Source: a virus
Virus record (IMG/VR): IMGVR_UViG_3300042905_002412
Span: 1 to 33,860 of that record
DNA: 33,860 bases
Reading direction: 5' to 3' (one strand)
Under the pieces are notes generated by a model that was not told the DNA's origin, did not search any database, and worked only from the letters and a program-made list of their open reading frames with translations. The position numbers and the translations under genes are program-made. Positions 25,826 to 32,235 of this stretch are shown piece after piece; within the stretch, counting starts at the first letter, position 1; each line of letters starts with the position of its first letter.

Positions 25826-26106
25826 GACGCGACGGTCGGTTTCTAGACGACAATCTAGAGCTGATCCAGCGGGAAGATGTCTGCTGGGCTGCGGATACCA
25901 AGATGTTCCGCGTCTGGGCATTCCTCTCTCGTCGCTACCTTGACGAAGGAATCAAAGCCCCAGAGGGCTGGTTCTTCCTTCGAGAGACCATTGAGAACAG
26001 GGTTCTCAACAAGCAGTTGCTTGAGGCTGGAGCCATTGAGTTGGGCGAGAAGGTCAACCTAGGCGACGGTCGCAGAGCACAGACAGCGAGGTTACTCCGT
26101 GGGTAA
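25810..26106 (+). CDS. Hypothetical protein, possibly DNA-binding
   Basis: 98 aa from ATG at 25810, overlapping the previous gene by 16 bases; a TTG at 25789 would add 7 residues but has no ribosome site. The sequence is charged with helical blocks (MFRVWAFLSRRYLDEG, then LRETIENRVLNKQLLEAGAI) that look like a winged or tri-helical DNA-binding fold, but this is a guess. It ends at a 4-base-plus overlap with the nuclease-like gene. Confidence 0.5.
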   Translation: MSEEIRRDGRFLDDNLELIQREDVCWAADTKMFRVWAFLSRRYLDEGIKAPEGWFFLRETIENRVLNKQLLEAGAIELGEKVNLGDGRRAQTARLLRG

Positions 26107-26500
26107 GATGAAAGACCTAGCCATTGACGAGGCTAATCGAGAAAGGGAAATGTTAGAGAAGTACGAAAAAGATCGGTCAGTTCGTGGCAAGCGTGCGCGT
26201 CAGCGCGGCAATGCCTTTGAGCGCGAGGTCGCTGCTCGACTGAACGGCAAGCGCACTGGGATGTACGGCGGCAAAGACGACGTGCAGGCTGGCGTGTTTG
26301 TGGTGCAGTGCAAGGTTGGCCTCTCCTATCCAGAGCGTCTGGATAAGTGGCTTCGTGAACTGAAGCCCAAGGCTGGGCAGTTGCCTATCCTTGTGGTGGG
26401 AGATTCCCCTGGTGCTGGCACACGGCGCAGGGCATTGGCGGTCGTCGATTTTGACGACTTTGTAGCGTGGTTTGGAAGGGTGGAAACAAGTGAGCTTTGA
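26099..26500 (+). CDS. PD-(D/E)XK nuclease, Holliday-junction-resolvase-like
   Basis: 133 aa from GTG at 26099. Arg-rich KRARQRGNAFEREVAARLNG carries the first acidic residue (Glu41). GGKDDVQAGVFVVQCK (58-72) gives Asp61 and a QxK (Gln70, Lys72) in place of the usual ExK. The layout is that of Hjc-like resolvases and related small endonucleases. In a module with an exonuclease, annealing protein and SSB candidate, it may resolve recombination junctions before packaging. The Gln for Glu is seen in some families and need not destroy activity. Confidence 0.65.
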   Translation: MGKMKDLAIDEANREREMLEKYEKDRSVRGKRARQRGNAFEREVAARLNGKRTGMYGGKDDVQAGVFVVQCKVGLSYPERLDKWLRELKPKAGQLPILVVGDSPGAGTRRRALAVVDFDDFVAWFGRVETSEL

Positions 26501-27035
26501 ACCGTCGATCATTAAGGGAAGCGTTCATACGGATGCACGCGGGTTCTTTACCGAAGTCCTCAAGGACTTTGGCTTCCGACAGATCAATATGAGTTGGTCA
26601 AAGAAGGGAACGGTGCGCGGCATCCACGCCCAGCGTCAGATGTCTAAGGCTATGTGGCTCTCATCTGGCAAGGCAACCATCTTTGCAGTCAACCTTGATC
26701 CAGCGTCGGCGCTCTTTGGCAAGACCATTGCTGAGGAGATGACCGCTGGCGACGGCAAGGTGTTCTACGCTCCGTGGTGGTGGGGTCGCGGCTTCATCGC
26801 CCACGAAGATACCAGCGTGGTCTACGCCACGACGGATGTCTACCGACCAGAGCACGAGATTGCCGTTCGCTACACATCAATCCCAGAGGTCGATGCCATC
26901 GTCAAGGCAACCTCCCTGAACCTTATCGTGAGCGAGAAGGATCAGTCGGCAAATGTCTTTGGAATCATGGACACGATCAAGGCGCTCCAGGAGTGGAAGC
27001 GCGTTGGCGATGAGATTGCGTTCGACGAAGAGTGA
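26490..27035 (+). CDS. RmlC-like dTDP-sugar 3,5-epimerase
   Basis: 181 aa from GTG at 26490, with GGAAGGG at 26474-26480; a TTG at 26472 would add six residues. Motifs include DARGFFTE (15-22), QINMSWSKKGTVRG (31-44) and the catalytic His46 in GIHAQ, as in dTDP-4-dehydrorhamnose 3,5-epimerases. A late TTDVYRPEHE segment matches the usual Y-x-x-DxYxPexE block. The FxPxGFAHGF block is altered to YAPWWWGRGFIAHED. The enzyme would act on the keto-sugar nucleotide between a dehydratase and the RmlD-like reductase. It is isolated from those genes by the recombination block, yet is on the same strand. Confidence 0.85.
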   Translation: MSFEPSIIKGSVHTDARGFFTEVLKDFGFRQINMSWSKKGTVRGIHAQRQMSKAMWLSSGKATIFAVNLDPASALFGKTIAEEMTAGDGKVFYAPWWWGRGFIAHEDTSVVYATTDVYRPEHEIAVRYTSIPEVDAIVKATSLNLIVSEKDQSANVFGIMDTIKALQEWKRVGDEIAFDEE

Positions 27036-27199
27036 GCGTCTCATATAGGAAGAAGAAGCCCGACGCGCTGAGTGTCTCTCAGCTCTGGCTTCAGGTCTAT
27101 TCCATTATCTTGTCGGCGTTAGAGAACACGCCAAACAAGGAATCCATTGCCGCTAACGCGGCCAATGCAATCGTAAAGGAGATCAATCTTGGCGACTGA
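27032..27199 (+). CDS. 55-aa hypothetical protein
   Basis: GTG at 27032 overlaps the RmlC-like stop by 4 bases (GTGA) and the ORF ends at TGA 27197-27199. It has a basic N-terminus (SYRKKKPDALSV), a helical middle and a small-residue stretch (ESIAANAANAIVKEI). It overlaps the following gene's start by 11 bases, and its codons contain that gene's AAGGAG ribosome site. It fills an otherwise empty gap and is coupled like its neighbours. Confidence 0.6.
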   Translation: MSVSYRKKKPDALSVSQLWLQVYSIILSALENTPNKESIAANAANAIVKEINLGD

Positions 27200-27392
27200 A
27201 CCATTGGAAAAGGAAGAGTACACGGCAACGCAGGTAATCCGTCAGTTCATCACTTCGCCAGCCACTAGCCCATCAACACGGATCACGCTGCTTTACGGAG
27301 CTGCTGCCGCGCTCGGCTCGCTTGCCCCGTTCCCTTTCGGTGCGCTGGCAGCGTTTACCATTGCCATCCTTGCGGCTGACCGCAAGAAGTGA
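27189..27392 (+). CDS. 67-aa membrane protein
   Basis: TTG at 27189 with AAGGAG at 27176-27181. Acidic N-terminus, then two short apolar segments (about residues 32-62, LLYGAAAALGSLAPFPFG and ALAAFTIAILAA) as a helical hairpin, and a DRKK tail. Probably an inner-membrane protein. Function unknown. Confidence 0.65.
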   Translation: MATEPLEKEEYTATQVIRQFITSPATSPSTRITLLYGAAAALGSLAPFPFGALAAFTIAILAADRKK

Positions 27393-27598
27393 ACTCTGGA
27401 CTTGAATGTCTGACCTGCAAGGGCGACATCAAGCCATCACGCAAGAAGCCGTATCGGTTGCAGGAGTATAGCCTTCGATTGTACGAGTGCTTGAAGTGCA
27501 ACAGGAAGATGGCAGTTGCGTCGTTTGTTGTCGGCAAGAACAAGGCCAGATGGATGGAGAGGATATATGAAGAACACACCGAAGACCCAGGACTTTGA
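27389..27598 (+). CDS. Small zinc-ribbon protein
   Basis: 69 aa from GTG (GTGA overlap). Two CxxC pairs, CLTC (7-10) and CLKC (34-37), spaced as in a rubredoxin-like zinc ribbon. Basic residues between them suggest nucleic-acid binding. No family named. Confidence 0.6.
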   Translation: MNSGLECLTCKGDIKPSRKKPYRLQEYSLRLYECLKCNRKMAVASFVVGKNKARWMERIYEEHTEDPGL

Positions 27599-27932
27599 GC
27601 AATACTTTACTACCCTCTACGACGAAGCCAAGAGCATCCTTGTAGAGCGACAGCGACAGTACGGCCCAGCGAACATTGAGTCGCTCGGCGTACCTGGTGT
27701 GTTCTCCCGCATGAGCGACGACAAGATGAGTCGCGTCAAGAAAGCTCTCAACGGTTCGGTAGTCAAGGGGCGCGTCGTCCTCTCCGATGCGTCCCTTGCC
27801 GAACTCCAGCACCCGTCGGTACGGGATGCCCTCATTGACTCAGCCAACTACGCGCTGATTCTCCTTAGCCTCATCGACGGGCAGTGGTCACATCTTCAGA
27901 TTGACTACGAAAACCCCGATGCGGGGTATTGA
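27567..27932 (+). CDS. DUF1599-like protein (nucleotide-modification-associated domain 1)
   Basis: 121 aa from ATG 27567 with GGAGAGG at 27553-27559; a longer frame exists from 27516 but its start has no ribosome site and overlaps the zinc-ribbon gene more. The blocks RQRQYGPANIESLGVPGVFS, RMSDDKMSRVKKAL and a late DALIDSANYALILLSLIDG match, from memory, the DUF1599 family seen in phages. It is linked by genome context to nucleotide modification, though its biochemistry is unclear. A DNA-methylase gene in the same window is suggestive but not adjacent. Confidence 0.7.
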   Translation: MKNTPKTQDFEQYFTTLYDEAKSILVERQRQYGPANIESLGVPGVFSRMSDDKMSRVKKALNGSVVKGRVVLSDASLAELQHPSVRDALIDSANYALILLSLIDGQWSHLQIDYENPDAGY

Positions 27933-28134
27933 TCTAGACTCTCTGGAAGCAGGTCTAGAATCGCTCCAGAGGGATCTAGGAGCCACGGAGAGCGCGATTT
28001 CCACTATGGGTAGTGTCCTACCCCTACTATCCCCACACGAGCGGCAGATTGCCGCTGTCGGGGTTCACCTTGCATTGGAGTTGATCCGCCGTGAGCGAGC
28101 AAGACCAAGAAATCAGGGAACTATTCCGCGCTAA
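27919..28134 (+). CDS. Hypothetical protein
   Basis: 71 aa from ATG at 27919, overlapping the previous gene by 14 bases; an alternative TTG lies at 27901. The start codon sits in the loop of a CCCCG-ATG-CGGGG hairpin (27914-27926). Helical and charged, with ESAISTMGSVLPLLSPHERQ in the middle. No recognised motif. Confidence 0.55.
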   Translation: MRGIDLDSLEAGLESLQRDLGATESAISTMGSVLPLLSPHERQIAAVGVHLALELIRRERARPRNQGTIPR

Positions 28135-28297
28135 GGCCATCGCGGAAGGTAAGTCCCTGCGCCAGTGGTGCCGAGATAACGGCATCATCTACGAGACCCT
28201 TGTCGGTCGAGAGATCCCCTCTGACCTGCCGCTCTCCGCAATGCACGACCACGCTGGCAAATACTTTGGTAGCTGCCCAGCCTGCGAAAAAGAATGA
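28091..28297 (+). CDS. Hypothetical protein, last + strand gene
   Basis: 68 aa from GTG, overlapping the previous gene by 44 bases. GGAG lies about 11 bases upstream. The N-terminal half is a charged helix with a possible HTH-like LRQWCRDNGIIYETLVGR. The C-terminus ends with a CPAC pair. The + strand transcription block ends just after it. Confidence 0.55.
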   Translation: MSEQDQEIRELFRAKAIAEGKSLRQWCRDNGIIYETLVGREIPSDLPLSAMHDHAGKYFGSCPACEKE

Positions 28298-28298
28298 C

Positions 28299-28327
28299 CC
28301 CCACCTGTCGTGCGGTACAGGTGAGGG
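28299..28327 (+). terminator. First convergent hairpin
   Basis: CCC plus CACCTGT (28299-28308) pairs with ACAGGTG plus GGG (28317-28327, one bulged A) around an 8-base loop. It lies immediately after the last + strand stop and before the - strand methyltransferase stop, so it may serve both directions. No U-tract. Confidence 0.5.
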
Positions 28328-28331
28328 TCGG

Positions 28332-28358
28332 AGGTCGGGTAGGAGGGCCACCCGATCT
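28332..28358 (-). terminator. Second convergent hairpin
   Basis: AGGTCGGGT (28332-28340) pairs with ACCCGATCT (28350-28358), nine pairs with one G-U, over a 9-base loop. It lies 17 bases beyond the - strand stop at 28375 and most likely ends that transcript. No U-tract is seen on either strand. Confidence 0.5.
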
Positions 28359-28374
28359 GATAAATCATAACACA

Positions 28375-29673
28375 TCAATCGTCTCGGTAGGGAACCTCAT
28401 GGTCTTCAGCAAAGTCAGCCGCATCATCCATCGCCCGTAGCATCTTATCGTGCTGGTACCCAGCGTCGGCTGCGATGATGCGATTGCCAATCCACTCAGC
28501 GACTGGGGCTACCACCCCGTTGCCGCAGCAGCGGTATCGATGACCGTCTAGTTTATCTGGGAGAAGCTCATCGTCATCTGTATGAGCCACTGAAGACTTC
28601 CTAAGCACTGCTGGCGCCCCTGCGCTCAGGGTCAGAGGGTCAGCCACGTTATTGAACTTAGTTGGTTGGCGGCTGTATGCGCTTGGGAATGAGATGATGT
28701 CTTCGGCTGAGGAAACCAAGGTCATTGATCGATGGCTGGTATCTGCTGGCCACAGGGCAGAGAGAGAGTTCGCTACCTCCACCTGATTGATGGTGAAGTT
28801 TCCAGCCTTCTCATCTACCCGTGTCTGGTACGCCACGACTTGCTGATCGTCCAGCCGTCTGGCCAGCCCATCAGCCGTTCGCACTCCGTCGGTGTCAGTC
28901 GACGTACCTGATTGACCTGCGACTTCTCCGAAACGATTGCTTCTAAAGCCATTTGAAGTGTTGGCGGCAACACCTTGCCCCTGCGTCCAGCTCGTCGCAG
29001 GATGCCGCTCGCAGCCTTCGCACTCAAAGAGTACCTCTGTGGCGCGGTCGCGCTCAAAACTTGCGACAATGAATACTCTACGCCGTCGTTGGGGGACTCC
29101 GAAGTACCGAGCGTCCAAAGTTCTCCACGCGACGCTATACCTGAGTTGCTCCATTTCATAGAGAAGCCTTCCGAAATCAGCGCCGTTGTTGGAACTGAAG
29201 AGACCAGGGACATTCTCCAGCACGATCCACCGAGGTCGGTATCGCTCCACAAGGTCGAGGAATGTGAAGGCGAGTGAACTTCGCTTGCCTGCAAATCCTG
29301 CTCGCTTGCCTGCGACACTAAGGTCTTGGCAAGGGAATCCTCCTGACCAGATGTCTGCGCTTCGCCAACTATCATCACCTGAAAGCTCTTGCTCGCATTT
29401 GCCCTCAGACTGTTGATCGGTTTGTCTGATCTTTCCGTCCAGTTTTCGTCCATTGAACTGGCTGGCTCGAATGCTTTCTGTACCATTTGATTCTCCTAAC
29501 TCTTTCTCCGCAAGCTTCACAATGTCGCCCAGATTCGGAGCGTCTGGGAATCGCTCTGCCAGAACGCTGCTGGCGTATGGGTCAATCTCACAGACGCTGA
29601 CCGTCTTGATCCCAGCCCGTTCAAAGCCAAGATCAAGACCGCCAACGCCAGAGAAGAACGATGCGTGTCTCAT
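28375..29673 (-). CDS. C5-cytosine DNA methyltransferase
   Basis: 432 aa; ATGA overlap with the upstream gene. SAM-binding motif I FFSGVGGLDLGF (6-17), CEIDPYA (28-34), catalytic motif IV GGFPCQDLS with Cys115, ENV (153-155), motif VIII PQRRRRVFIVAS (194-205), and a C-terminal RYRCCGNGVVAPVAEWIG (379-396) resembling motifs IX-X. About 57 residues separate the GDI near 49-51 from the motif IV region, an unusually long insertion. The conserved block that normally precedes motif X (RRLTPxECERLxGxPDGWT) is missing in this frame but present in the frame one base further on, inside a nested ORF. The enzyme could protect phage DNA from host restriction. No partner endonuclease was found. Target sequence unknown. 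Confidence 0.88.
   Translation of the reverse strand: MRHASFFSGVGGLDLGFERAGIKTVSVCEIDPYASSVLAERFPDAPNLGDIVKLAEKELGESNGTESIRASQFNGRKLDGKIRQTDQQSEGKCEQELSGDDSWRSADIWSGGFPCQDLSVAGKRAGFAGKRSSLAFTFLDLVERYRPRWIVLENVPGLFSSNNGADFGRLLYEMEQLRYSVAWRTLDARYFGVPQRRRRVFIVASFERDRATEVLFECEGCERHPATSWTQGQGVAANTSNGFRSNRFGEVAGQSGTSTDTDGVRTADGLARRLDDQQVVAYQTRVDEKAGNFTINQVEVANSLSALWPADTSHRSMTLVSSAEDIISFPSAYSRQPTKFNNVADPLTLSAGAPAVLRKSSVAHTDDDELLPDKLDGHRYRCCGNGVVAPVAEWIGNRIIAADAGYQHDKMLRAMDDAADFAEDHEVPYRDD
28815..29486 (-). CDS. ORF nested in another frame of the methyltransferase gene
   Basis: 223 aa wholly inside the methyltransferase gene, +1 frame. A near-ideal ribosome site AGGAG lies six bases before its ATG at 29486. 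The start falls in the long insertion of the host gene between motifs. The translation is protein-like: DSLAKTLVSQASEQDLQ (50-66), a Trp/Ser block around 89-140, YSLSAKAASGILRRAGRRGK (152-171), and RRLTPTECERLMGWPDGWT (195-213). The last block is a hallmark of C5 methyltransferases. The middle resembles, from memory, phage proteins that accompany such enzymes. It may be a second, overlapping methylase-related gene, or part of the enzyme reached by frameshifting. An accident of frame is less likely given the motif and ribosome site. Confidence 0.6.
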   Translation of the reverse strand: MVQKAFEPASSMDENWTERSDKPINSLRANASKSFQVMIVGEAQTSGQEDSLAKTLVSQASEQDLQASEVHSPSHSSTLWSDTDLGGSCWRMSLVSSVPTTALISEGFSMKWSNSGIASRGELWTLGTSESPNDGVEYSLSQVLSATAPQRYSLSAKAASGILRRAGRRGKVLPPTLQMALEAIVSEKSQVNQVRRLTPTECERLMGWPDGWTISKSWRTRHG

Positions 29674-29903
29674 GATTTCTTATTCTTTCGAACAACAACG
29701 AACACTGGAGTATCTTCTCCAAGGTATGCACAGGCTACATTGAACTCAAAGAACTCAATAGCCTTATCTTTTGAAATGTTCTGCTGGCTCATCAATATCT
29801 GAATACACTTGTCCTCGTCATAGATCATTAGTTTTTTACCGCATTGTCGACCAATCCCAATGATTGCTTTTTCAAATCCATCCGCCATTAACATATTACT
29901 CAT
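29670..29903 (-). CDS. Small conserved phage protein (YD-KCI / EFFEFN type)
   Basis: 77 aa, overlapping the helicase stop and the methyltransferase start by 4 bases each. The pattern YDEDKCIQILM, then AIEFFEFNVACAYLGEDTPVF, is one I recall from small conserved proteins in many aquatic phages. Function is unknown. Codon use is more AT-rich than in its neighbours. Confidence 0.7.
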   Translation of the reverse strand: MSNMLMADGFEKAIIGIGRQCGKKLMIYDEDKCIQILMSQQNISKDKAIEFFEFNVACAYLGEDTPVFVVVRKNKKS

Positions 29904-31210
29904 AAATCCCCCTCACTAAAGGTCGTCGTCGCCTTGACGAAGACCAGATCGATCTCCCCAGTCGGGCCATTGCGGTGCTTGGCGAGCGACAACTTCACTC
30001 GCTCCCGTGCCTGCCCATGCTCCTGACCGTTCGGTCTCCATAGTAGCATAACCAAGTCAGCGTCTTGCTCAATCGCACCAGAGTCTCTGAGGTCAGCCAA
30101 TCGCGGCTGGCCTCCTTCTCTATGCTCGGCTGCTCGACTGAGCTGCGACAGGGCGATGACTGGCACGTTCAGCTCACGAGCCATCGCCTTTAGCCCACGG
30201 CTGATGTCAGAGGTCTCGACCACGCGGTTGCCCTCCTTCGTCTGCTTGGTCGGCATCATCAGTTGCAGATAGTCCACCACGATGAGGTCAAGTCCGCCGT
30301 CCGCCGCAAGCCGACGCGCCTTTGAGCGCAGGTCTACGGGCGAGGCGACAGGGCTGTCGTCAATGAAGATCGCCGCCGTCTCTAGGTGGTACACCGCCGT
30401 GGCGATGCGAGCCAAGTCCATACCCTCTACGTCGCCGCGTCGGATACGGAAGATGTCCACGCCAGACACGCCAGCCATGAGGCGGGTAGCCAACTGATCC
30501 TTGCTCATCTCCAACGAGAAGATCGCCACCCGCTTGCCCTCCTTGATGGCGGCGTGCTGCGCGATGTTGAGTGCCATTGCCGTCTTGCCCACGCTAGGTC
30601 GAGCAGCCAAGATGGTGAGGTCGGACTGCTGCCAACCCCCCGTCATCTCGTCAAGGGCGGCGAGGCCAGAGCCTACGCCCCTGCCGCTGCCCTTGTTGTG
30701 GCGAATCCAGTCCAGCTTAGACACGGCATCCTGCACGAGCGAGGACATACCAGCGAAGTCGGACTTCTTGACGGAGCGAGCGACGGCATAGATCTCCGCC
30801 TCTGCCTTGTCGAGCGCCTCGTTCGCATCGGCTGGGTCAGCGTAGGCAATCTCCGAGATGCGGCTCGCCGCAGCAAGGATACGCCGCAACGTCGCCTTTG
30901 TGCGAACGGAGTCGGCGTACTGGCTGGCGTTGGCACTCGTCGGGGTCATCGCCATGAAGTCGGAGAGGCACGCATAACCGCCGACATCATCGAGATGTCC
31001 GCTTCGAGCCAACTCCTCACCAACCGACACCACGTCAAGCACGTCGCCACGCTGCTGCAAGGCAAGGATTGCCTTCCAGACATAGCCGTTGCTTGGCTTG
31101 GAGAAGTCCGATGGTGTGATGTCTGATGCTAACGACGCAGCGTCTGCGTCAATAAGGCACGAACCGATGAGTCCTACCTCAGCTTCTACGCTTCTTGGTG
31201 GTTGCCGCAT
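29900..31210 (-). CDS. dnaB: Replicative DNA helicase, DnaB-like
   Basis: 436 aa from ATG 31210, preceded by an AAGGGGGG-type site; a longer open frame extends to 31447 but the extra 79 residues are a shadow of the upstream gene. Residues 1-150 form the N-terminal helical domain (VEAEVGLIGSCLID). The RecA-like domain has Walker A ARPSVGKT (203-210), IFSLEMSKDQLATRL (230-244), the acidic strand LIVVDYLQLM (309-318), SQLSRA (355-360) and LRDSGAIEQDAD (374-385). The hexameric 5'-3' helicase unwinds DNA at the phage fork. No primase gene is seen nearby, so the host or a gene outside the window must supply it. Confidence 0.93.
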   Translation of the reverse strand: MRQPPRSVEAEVGLIGSCLIDADAASLASDITPSDFSKPSNGYVWKAILALQQRGDVLDVVSVGEELARSGHLDDVGGYACLSDFMAMTPTSANASQYADSVRTKATLRRILAAASRISEIAYADPADANEALDKAEAEIYAVARSVKKSDFAGMSSLVQDAVSKLDWIRHNKGSGRGVGSGLAALDEMTGGWQQSDLTILAARPSVGKTAMALNIAQHAAIKEGKRVAIFSLEMSKDQLATRLMAGVSGVDIFRIRRGDVEGMDLARIATAVYHLETAAIFIDDSPVASPVDLRSKARRLAADGGLDLIVVDYLQLMMPTKQTKEGNRVVETSDISRGLKAMARELNVPVIALSQLSRAAEHREGGQPRLADLRDSGAIEQDADLVMLLWRPNGQEHGQARERVKLSLAKHRNGPTGEIDLVFVKATTTFSEGDL

Positions 31211-31892
31211 TGCTTGCCCCCCTTCTTGCTTGCGATGAATCTTCACCATAATCAACGGCGTGCTCTCGGTCGAAGGCTGACGCTGGGTCAAACGCCCTGC
31301 CAAAGAGTTTATGCACCGCTTGTGGGTCGCACGCCTCCGCCGCCAGAAGCTCACCAGTTTCGTACTCCGTAGAGAACTTATCGCGTGAGGAGCGATGACC
31401 GACTGCCGACCAGAGGCCGCAGGTATCGCAGGTGAGTGCCATCTCATAGTGCAGGTCTAGCACGGCACGCGACCGCCTATGACCCTTCTGGACAAGTAAG
31501 TATACACGATTCTCCGCCTCTAAGACGGCTTTCACCCACGGCTCGTAGGAATACTTGTTCGTGCCAACCAGAATCTCGCTTGGTCGAGAGGCAATCCACA
31601 CCACGCCTTCTGGCGGCTGATCCTCAGAATAGCCGTCGTTCTCATGCGGGTGCAGGTCGCCGCCGTCGTTCACCTTTGTATACGGCGAGTTTACCGCTTC
31701 CATGATGAGCTTCATCGCCCTCTGCTCATCGCTGTGAACCTTATCCTCCCAAGCCCGCGTCTTGGCTCGATACCTAGCCCGCCTTTGGGCAAGGTATTTC
31801 TCCCTGTTGCGCTCTTGGTAAGCCCGTAGTTGGGCTAGGCGCTTCTCCTTATTCTTGTAGTAATACGCTTTGCACTTCTCTGCATTGTTCAC
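31179..31892 (-). CDS. Basic-repeat hypothetical protein with CxxC
   Basis: 237 aa from GTG at 31892, chosen because it overlaps the micro-ORF stop by 4 bases; an in-frame GTG at 31946 would add 18 residues. Residues about 8-50 are a Lys/Arg/Tyr-rich repeat of a YKNKEKRLAQLRAYQ type, like the basic leader of some HNH nucleases, but no HNH motif follows. A CDTCGLW pair lies near 155-161. The C-terminus is polar and probably disordered. It overlaps the helicase start by 32 bases. Confidence 0.65.
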   Translation of the reverse strand: MNNAEKCKAYYYKNKEKRLAQLRAYQERNREKYLAQRRARYRAKTRAWEDKVHSDEQRAMKLIMEAVNSPYTKVNDGGDLHPHENDGYSEDQPPEGVVWIASRPSEILVGTNKYSYEPWVKAVLEAENRVYLLVQKGHRRSRAVLDLHYEMALTCDTCGLWSAVGHRSSRDKFSTEYETGELLAAEACDPQAVHKLFGRAFDPASAFDREHAVDYGEDSSQARRGASNAATTKKRRS

Positions 31893-31960
31893 TTTGTTGC
31901 CATGCCCATCGCGATGAGCAAGATCATCAGCTTCGCCATAAACCACAAGTCATCTTTCAT
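31889..31960 (-). CDS. 23-aa membrane micro-ORF
   Basis: ATG at 31960 overlaps the preceding stop (ATGA) and its own TGA overlaps the next GTG (GTGA), the same 4-base coupling used throughout this operon. GAGG lies about ten bases upstream. The product (MKDDLWFMAKLMILLIAMGM plus three residues) is a short acidic N-terminus and a single apolar helix of about 16 residues. Double coupling makes a chance ORF unlikely. It may be a small membrane effector or a translational relay peptide. Confidence 0.55.
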   Translation of the reverse strand: MKDDLWFMAKLMILLIAMGMATK

Positions 31961-32235
31961 GGTTGGCTAGCCTCAAAGCAATCGTCGCAGAGGTCTACCG
32001 ATTCCTCATAGGCGTTCTCAAAGCCGTTCCAGCCGTACTTAAAGGGTCGAGGCTTGACGTTCTCATGCTTCCACTTTGGGTAGTGCTTGGTGTTCTCGCA
32101 GGTACGCTCCTCCTCAGCCTCCTCAGCCTCCTTGTGCTCCTGCTCAAGTTTCTTACGCAAGGCCTTCTTGACATCAGCAGCTACCTTCTTGTTGCTGCTG
32201 CTCACGATAATGAAATCATCAAAATCTCCGCTCAC
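31957..32235 (-). CDS. Hypothetical protein with charged coiled coil and CxxC
   Basis: 92 aa from GTG (GTGA overlap with the WYL_2-like gene). Residues about 15-45 are a Lys/Glu-rich helix (DVKKALRKKLEQEHKEAEEA). A C-terminal CDDC (82-85) plus Cys46 could bind metal. Not recognised. Confidence 0.65.
   Translation of the reverse strand: MSGDFDDFIIVSSSNKKVAADVKKALRKKLEQEHKEAEEAEEERTCENTKHYPKWKHENVKPRPFKYGWNGFENAYEESVDLCDDCFEASQP

Noticed and set aside
30386-31126. 246-codon + ORF opposite the helicase
   Set aside because: Antisense to a gene with clear helicase motifs; its translation has no ordered features and no ribosome site.
31211-31447. N-terminal extension of the helicase frame
   Set aside because: It overlaps the upstream gene and reads as Ser/Arg-rich noise; the ATG at 31210 has a strong ribosome site and a normal DnaB N-terminus.
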